In this document: in pieces, positions 39,801-43,554 of the stretch
Numbering within the stretch: position 1 is the stretch's first letter
Layout: every line of letters begins with the position of its first letter
Origin: Caecitellus pseudoparvulus
Taxonomy: Eukaryota > Bigyra: Bicosoecida
Assembly (NCBI GenBank): GCA_965644315.1
Contig: CBFFRQ010000186.1
Coordinates: 1-43,554, forward strand
Reading direction: 5' to 3'
DNA length: 43,554 nt
The notes under the pieces: generated by a model
What the model saw: the letters and a program-made list of their open reading frames with translations, nothing else
What the model was told of the DNA's origin: nothing
Databases searched by the model: none
Position numbers and translations under genes: made by a program

Positions 39801-42094
39801 CTCGTGGCCTGTCACTGCAGGCGCCACCCGCTGTGCCTGGCAGTGACCCCACCGGGCAAGACATTTCTGATGTGCCACTGGAGGATGCCGCACTGCCGGG
39901 GCTCGCGGCAGTGTGTCGGGGTGCGGAGGAGCGCGGGCTGTGGGAGGTGACTGACGGCAGCGACGATGGCCGAGTGCTGGGGAAGTGCGGCGAGTTGGTG
40001 TGTGACGATGACGCTGCGCGGGCATGCAGCGACCTGTGGATGCTGCAAGGCGCCAAACCAGTGTGGGAGGTGGACACGTACACGTACACGTCTGACTGGC
40101 TGGAGGGGCGGCAGGTGGCCGACGAAGCAGAGGGCGAAGACGCCAGGCGCGCTGTGCAAGCCATCACTGCCTTCACCTGTGAAGACGATGCTCACAAACG
40201 CCTCTTTCTACGGTCGGTTCCTGCGGAGGAAGTGGGGCAGGCGTTCCCGCCCGGCTCCCCCGCCAGTGCTTTGCGGACGTACGGCGGGGCGGGCGATGGA
40301 CTGGACATGGAGGCTGCAGTGGAGGGTGTCCCAGTGCTGGATGACCGCACTGCGAACTGCGGTGTCCATGTCATCGTCATGCAGAACGGCATGAACGGCA
40401 CCATGCACGATATGCGCAGCATGCGAGCGTACTTGAAGGTCCTGTACCCCGCATGCTTGGTGTTCACCGCTCGCAAAAACCAAGGCACGGCGACAGAGGA
40501 CAGCCTCATCACCGCTGGCCAGCGCTTGGCGGAGGAGGTGGACGACTTCATCACCAAGAAAGTGCTCATGAGCGGGCTGAAGCTGGCTCGCCTGTCGTTC
40601 GTCGCGTTTTCGCTAGGCGGTGTCATCACCCGCCTTGCACTGCGGCACCCCAGCCTGGCGGTGCATGCTCAGCACTTGCACGCGTTCATCACCCTGGCAT
40701 CCCCGCACCTGGGCATGGCGCATGGCAACACAGCTCTGTTCGACGCAGGGGTCTTTTTCGTGCGCAAGTGGCGCAGGTCTGTCGCACTGGAGCAGCTTAG
40801 CTTGCAGGATGAGCAAGTGCGGGCTGCATGCCTGCTGCGCCTGCTGTCGTCAGGGTGGAACACGACCTCGGAGGAAGAGGTGGCCAACCGGGACTCCCTG
40901 CTTGCCCTCATTACCTCCGGCAAGCGTGGGCAGCACCTGCGGCCACTGCTGGGCGCTGTCACAGCCACTGCCCGGCGCAGCTCAGCCAACGCCCGGCGCA
41001 CTGGCGCCATCACGGCGGGCCTGTCCATGTTTGCTGCGGCGGCAGCCCCTGCCATGCTGCGCAAGCCTGGGCGCACGATTAAGGTGGGCAGGTCCTCAGC
41101 GTCGAACATGTCCCTGAACACACAAGAGCTTGAGCTCACAGCTCAGGCAGCAGCGGGCGCTGAGGCGGAGACAAGCGATGTGGCGGAAGGTGCGGCCAGT
41201 GGTGAAGGGGACAGCCCTGTGGAAGGCACCACTGAGGGCGTTGAGGACGCGGCACTGGCCGGTGTGGCTGACGCTGTGCCGTTGCCGGCAGACACAGACA
41301 CGCCGCACTCTGTGCCTGCAGGGGAGGTAGAGGGCGGGGCAGAGACACCCACACCGCCTGCCAGTGAGATGCAGGCAGTCCCGCCACACCCACAGCCCAC
41401 TCATGGCGAGGCGGCACTGTACGCGACGCCCACGTACCAAGCTCTCGCCGCGGCTGGCCTGTGGTGCGGACCGGAAGGTGCCATGCTGCGGCACTTCAAG
41501 CACATCCTGCTGGTGGGCTCTCCCCAGGACAAGTACACGCCCTTCCACTCCTGCCGCTGTGAGCTGCTGGCAGGCGCTCGCGAGGACCCTGAAGTGTGGG
41601 GCGACCTGCCTAGTCTCCTGGAGGGCGTGTGGGAGGGTGTGGACATGCGGCGGGTGAGCCGCCTGTCTGCCACCTTCAAACTTTCTGAGCGGGCGCTGTC
41701 CATGGACGCGGTGATTGGCCGAGAGGCACACTTGGCCTTCCTGGAGTCCCGTGATGCCGCCGCATGGCTGGCACTGGCCCTGGCCCCGGTGTTTGAGACC
41801 CCCGTGCCAGGCAGGGGATACCGCCGCAGTGAGCTGGAATGCCCCCACAAACCCCTCGCCTCCACCCTGCCGCCCCCCAACGAACTGCTGGGCATGCTGG
41901 ACGTCCTGGGAGATGGGGGGCAGGCGCCTGGGCCTGCACAGGCGACGCGGGACCTCTCTAACAACCCCGTCCTACCGGGGCTTCTACCGCATCTGGACTT
42001 CCTGCCCCCACACTTGGCAGCAGTGGGCGGCGGCTTCGAGGACGGTCCAGTGGACTGGGAGCACGTGGCGGCAGGGCACGCCCACGTCATTTGA
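36854..42094 (+). CDS. FAM135-type protein with DUF676 lipase domain
   Basis: Exons 36854-36927, 36995-37139 and 37208-42094 (introns 67 and 68 nt) give 1701 residues. The N-terminal FAM135 domain starts LIVSCEVTCHFASFRNLDLL, KGLYRLEVKV, as in animal FAM135A/B, and ends with IFDMNHLAGVDVQVHAGV. The middle (about 280-1050) is long and disordered, with Pro-rich patches. The DUF676 serine hydrolase domain (about 1125-1640) has the nucleophile in AFSLGG (Ser1208), Asp1514 in GSPQDKYTPFHS and His1581 in GREAHLAFL, giving a full triad by position. The motif normally reads GHSLG; here the first Gly is Ala and the His is Phe. The usual HG-x-x-G oxyanion segment is QNGMNG. An acidic insert (about 1360-1450) lies between Ser and Asp. 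Probably a cytosolic lipase or esterase-like protein, but activity is uncertain. Confidence 0.93.
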   Translation: MPLIVSCEVTCHFASFRNLDLLRKGSVRRTEAPASAPRCMPTTPCSQTVPLGGQGAAAEGPRPARARGGVLHFQHPLHLLRGSSQAQLLCNLQWSGQSGPASLHFPWPTLAAATPRSQVSDSASGSTPGCIKDSRSSYVTRSVHVRYNDEVFDLNEGATFRVSAPLTAFEADAVRLLLTLHHAEAEVVQTPDIDAQGLLPRHEARIGIRRKGLFAPVAPRTLALSGLLSGSIHGLYPVIFDMNHLAGVDVQVHAGVTGVAFQAPPVAALGADAAAVRPDGRPGSQTTPRSQASSGIASWLRRMTVGSDAGQLHTPQRSPVLVPPSAFKHSSSGPSTRPAQRSTGPTRRGASDTDVPTNPALRAASPWYIDSLWRFLFANPSPPAVLAACPHLPHGSVKTAADQVPPGAIHRAHQLMLLPLLRTYASLLAFASAASLLSEVRREHVAAGGTGSSVASRAHGQRTPSICQTPRTLQHADGTSSESVLPPRRGSYSRLRAATVEGRPAGHASVPLDSILPLPNLPFALQALVQAAGGRAVVFADLHVLLPQGQYGDTRSTRTAGFDAPSTAATRAQRRRRSTPDFSIPDDVTDGFGVAFQGASVPGNPPVTLQPFASRCRSHSAGDVATALLQEMQHVRQHLFAAWVEVGSLLVGISDSIGPCLRRAWRGVAAAAALRGSMKRVFWTGHVPPPLPVLVPGEVPVPVNLLVPGAGGRPPAGDSADEWDEADTVPLPNEDAPYGHSTANHIALTVAAVVSDTLRQPELGAGRGGASAARPPPPPTVPQPPTPAQPAPPLPREASYEWSTFAGATASAMTEAPPDSPTRGRMKDMPSTSALQNRAYPLHATAYAEPYHHAALALQPLGMPMDVSPSTAASYMQGLRRLHSLLELYTAHNPAVHPRASSPADLLQAVLFGPGAVEHLSATPSSTARGRLSQLRAESTRRCALDVDAMCRWSWRAFDAVAASAVAGLRQLEMGAATGRGAPRGLSLQAPPAVPGSDPTGQDISDVPLEDAALPGLAAVCRGAEERGLWEVTDGSDDGRVLGKCGELVCDDDAARACSDLWMLQGAKPVWEVDTYTYTSDWLEGRQVADEAEGEDARRAVQAITAFTCEDDAHKRLFLRSVPAEEVGQAFPPGSPASALRTYGGAGDGLDMEAAVEGVPVLDDRTANCGVHVIVMQNGMNGTMHDMRSMRAYLKVLYPACLVFTARKNQGTATEDSLITAGQRLAEEVDDFITKKVLMSGLKLARLSFVAFSLGGVITRLALRHPSLAVHAQHLHAFITLASPHLGMAHGNTALFDAGVFFVRKWRRSVALEQLSLQDEQVRAACLLRLLSSGWNTTSEEEVANRDSLLALITSGKRGQHLRPLLGAVTATARRSSANARRTGAITAGLSMFAAAAAPAMLRKPGRTIKVGRSSASNMSLNTQELELTAQAAAGAEAETSDVAEGAASGEGDSPVEGTTEGVEDAALAGVADAVPLPADTDTPHSVPAGEVEGGAETPTPPASEMQAVPPHPQPTHGEAALYATPTYQALAAAGLWCGPEGAMLRHFKHILLVGSPQDKYTPFHSCRCELLAGAREDPEVWGDLPSLLEGVWEGVDMRRVSRLSATFKLSERALSMDAVIGREAHLAFLESRDAAAWLALALAPVFETPVPGRGYRRSELECPHKPLASTLPPPNELLGMLDVLGDGGQAPGPAQATRDLSNNPVLPGLLPHLDFLPPHLAAVGGGFEDGPVDWEHVAAGHAHVI

Positions 42095-42166
42095 GCCAAG
42101 GGGTGGGGGGAGAACTGGCATTTCTGCTCACGCCTCGACATGGAATGCATTCAGCGGTCTAACAGC

Positions 42167-43536
42167 TCACACTCGGGCGTCACTGCCTTGTGGCGCTGGC
42201 GCACTGGAAGGGTCGGTAACCGTGTCAGGGCTGCTCTGAGGCTCTGCGGCCTTGCCTTCTGCGGCTTCGCTGATGGCGTCCGCCTTGGCTGGGAGAGACT
42301 CTGCCGCCGCCCCAGCTGGTGCGCCCTCACCCTCAGGTGCTGCAGACGCCTGCGCTGTGCCGTCAGCCTTGGCGACGTGGGCCTTGGCCTTCTCAATGGT
42401 GCCGTCCACCGTCGCCTCCACGACACGGTACGCGTGCGCCAGGCGGGTCATACCTGCGCGCAGAGTGGCGTTGGACGCTGCACGCTGATGCAGCCCTGAT
42501 GCTGCAGCGCTGGCGGAGTCCACAACTGACTTCCACTTGGACGCCGCCCGCTCGCTGATCTTGTGCTCCTTGTCATAGTCTTGCCACTTCTGCGCTGTGC
42601 TGGCTGCGGCCGCAGACACGCTGGCCACGACAGGCAGCTGGGTGAACGCCTTCACGGCACCCTCAGCCTTGCCTGCCAAGTCCCCAGCCCAGTGCGTGAC
42701 TCGGGCCCAGCCACGCTGCCCACGCATGTAGCCCTCTGCCAAGAAGCCAGCCACTGGGGCGCTGGCGTATGCTGAGCTGTCGTACCGCCCGGGGTACTGC
42801 ACTGGAGGTGCCGCATCCGACGCACTGGAGGCACTAGCTCCCGTGAATGCACCAGCCATGACGACACTGACAGTGTAGGCACCCACAGCCTGGCCGTCCC
42901 GCTCCAAGGCGGCCTCTGCGTGCTCAGGTGTATCAAAGACCACCAGCGCCTGGCAGGTGCCTGCCTCTGCCGACGCGGCGTCACCGAAAGACCTGTGTCG
43001 GGCGGGCGACACTGAGGATGCCGCGGGTGTGTGATGGTGTGGCGGCGCGTGTGGCTCACCGTTGGGCGATGCTCTTCTGCATGCCGGCCCCAGGGCCAAA
43101 AAGGTCTCCAATCGTCTTGTCCAGGGCTGGGCCCTCCAGCGGCGGCAGCCCTCGCACTTCCACTGTGCAGCGCAGCTCCGCCGGCGTCACGACGCTGTCC
43201 GCCACGGCAGGCGTGCTGGAGCCGCCCGTCCCAGAACGGGTGACAAAGACAGTCGAGGTGTTGCCAATGAACAGTTCGCTGAGAGTTTGTGTGCCGCCAC
43301 GCTCTAGGACCATGCTCTCTGTGAGGGGTGGCGTAGAAGGTTGTGAGCCAGGGTGCCGTTTCCTGGAACCTTCTGTCGCTCGCACCGTGTGTGATGGACT
43401 GCACATCAGGGATCCGTTGCCGCACGGCATCCCACACCTGCCCCGTCGTTGTGGATGAACCGTTAGGCAGGTCGATGTAGATGGTCTCAGCATCCTCCAG
43501 AGGGAGCACGATGGCTGACAACTGCATGGAAGCCAT
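42167..43536 (-). CDS. UBL-like plus RRM protein, Vip1/BPA1 type
   Basis: Exons 43536-43386, 43318-43060 and 42992-42167 on minus, with two introns of 67 nt. The frame is intact and gives 411 residues. Residues 1-80 look like a ubiquitin-like beta grasp (IVLPLEDAETIYIDLPNG, then LSELFIGNTSTVFV). Residues about 100-185 are an RRM-type fold: TVEVRGLPP, LDKTIGDLFGPG, then QALVVFDTPEHAEAALERDG and VGAYTVSVVMAG. RNP1 aromatics are weak, as in the fission-yeast Vip1 and plant BPA1 families. The C-terminal part has GYMRGQRGW and amphipathic helices with WQDYDKEHKISERAASKW, which matches the tail of that family. The end is Ala/Pro/Glu-rich. Only 18 nt of upstream DNA are in the window. The role in this organism is unknown; relatives bind partner proteins at membranes. 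Confidence 0.86.
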
Positions 43537-43554
43537 GTTTCGATTTCCGCAGGC

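Noticed and set aside
1-43554. Prokaryotic operons, insertion sequences, CRISPR arrays or prophage
   Set aside because: Splice junctions, eukaryote-specific proteins and the absence of transposase, integrase or regularly spaced repeats argue against all of these.

Overview
The window looks like gene-dense nuclear DNA from a GC-rich, flagellated unicellular eukaryote (an alga or other protist). The evidence is short GT-AG introns (62 to 98 nt where they can be placed exactly), large exons, eukaryote-only proteins (CAND1, LSm5, a CDKL5-type ciliary kinase, FAM135) and several secretory glyco-proteins. The lineage cannot be fixed from the sequence alone. No rRNA, convincing tRNA, transposon, CRISPR array or bacterial operon was seen.

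Layout, left to right: a poorly readable left edge (1-1674) with at most one 3' coding end on the minus strand; a minus-strand gene with a mitochondrial-type presequence and an unusual P-loop (1675-5113); a 1578-residue polytopic membrane protein on minus (5548-10284); a small plus-strand membrane-type protein (10913-11854) that ends 20 nt from a minus-strand GT61-like glycosyltransferase (11875-14969); a plus-strand run with a CDKL5-like kinase (15640-18074), a coiled-coil protein (18229-19740), an EF-hand membrane protein (19829-21005) and an unrecognised acidic Pro/Ser-rich protein (21258-23131); LSM5 on minus (23475-24071); three plus-strand secretory genes, namely an L-type lectin (24501-25945), a DUF707-like glycosyltransferase (26117-27855) and a 1336-residue intronless adhesion-like protein (28069-32079); CAND1 on minus (32199-36325); a FAM135-type DUF676 lipase on plus (36854-42094); and a UBL/RRM protein of the Vip1/BPA1 type on minus (42167-43536).

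Three themes stand out. First, at least six genes (the lectin, the DUF707 and GT61 enzymes, the mosaic adhesin, the large membrane protein and the EF-hand protein) are secretory or membrane proteins, three of them in tandem at 24.5-32.1 kb. Second, introns sit almost entirely at the 5' ends of genes and are followed by exons of up to 4.9 kb. Third, six otherwise good genes contain eight single-base reading-frame breaks: six need one base fewer, two need one base more. After the correction every coding length is divisible by three. Most breaks are at or near short G or C runs, so uncorrected assembly indels are the simplest reading, but all six +1 cases run into UGA in the zero frame and recoding has not been excluded.

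The proteins are not an obvious single pathway. CAND1 (cullin exchange), LSm5 (RNA decay and splicing) and CDKL5 (cilium length) are housekeeping. The best candidates for undescribed biology are the double-propeller/TNFR/LRR secreted protein at 28-32 kb with its lectin and glycosyltransferase neighbours, and the large receptor-like polytopic protein at 5.5-10.3 kb.
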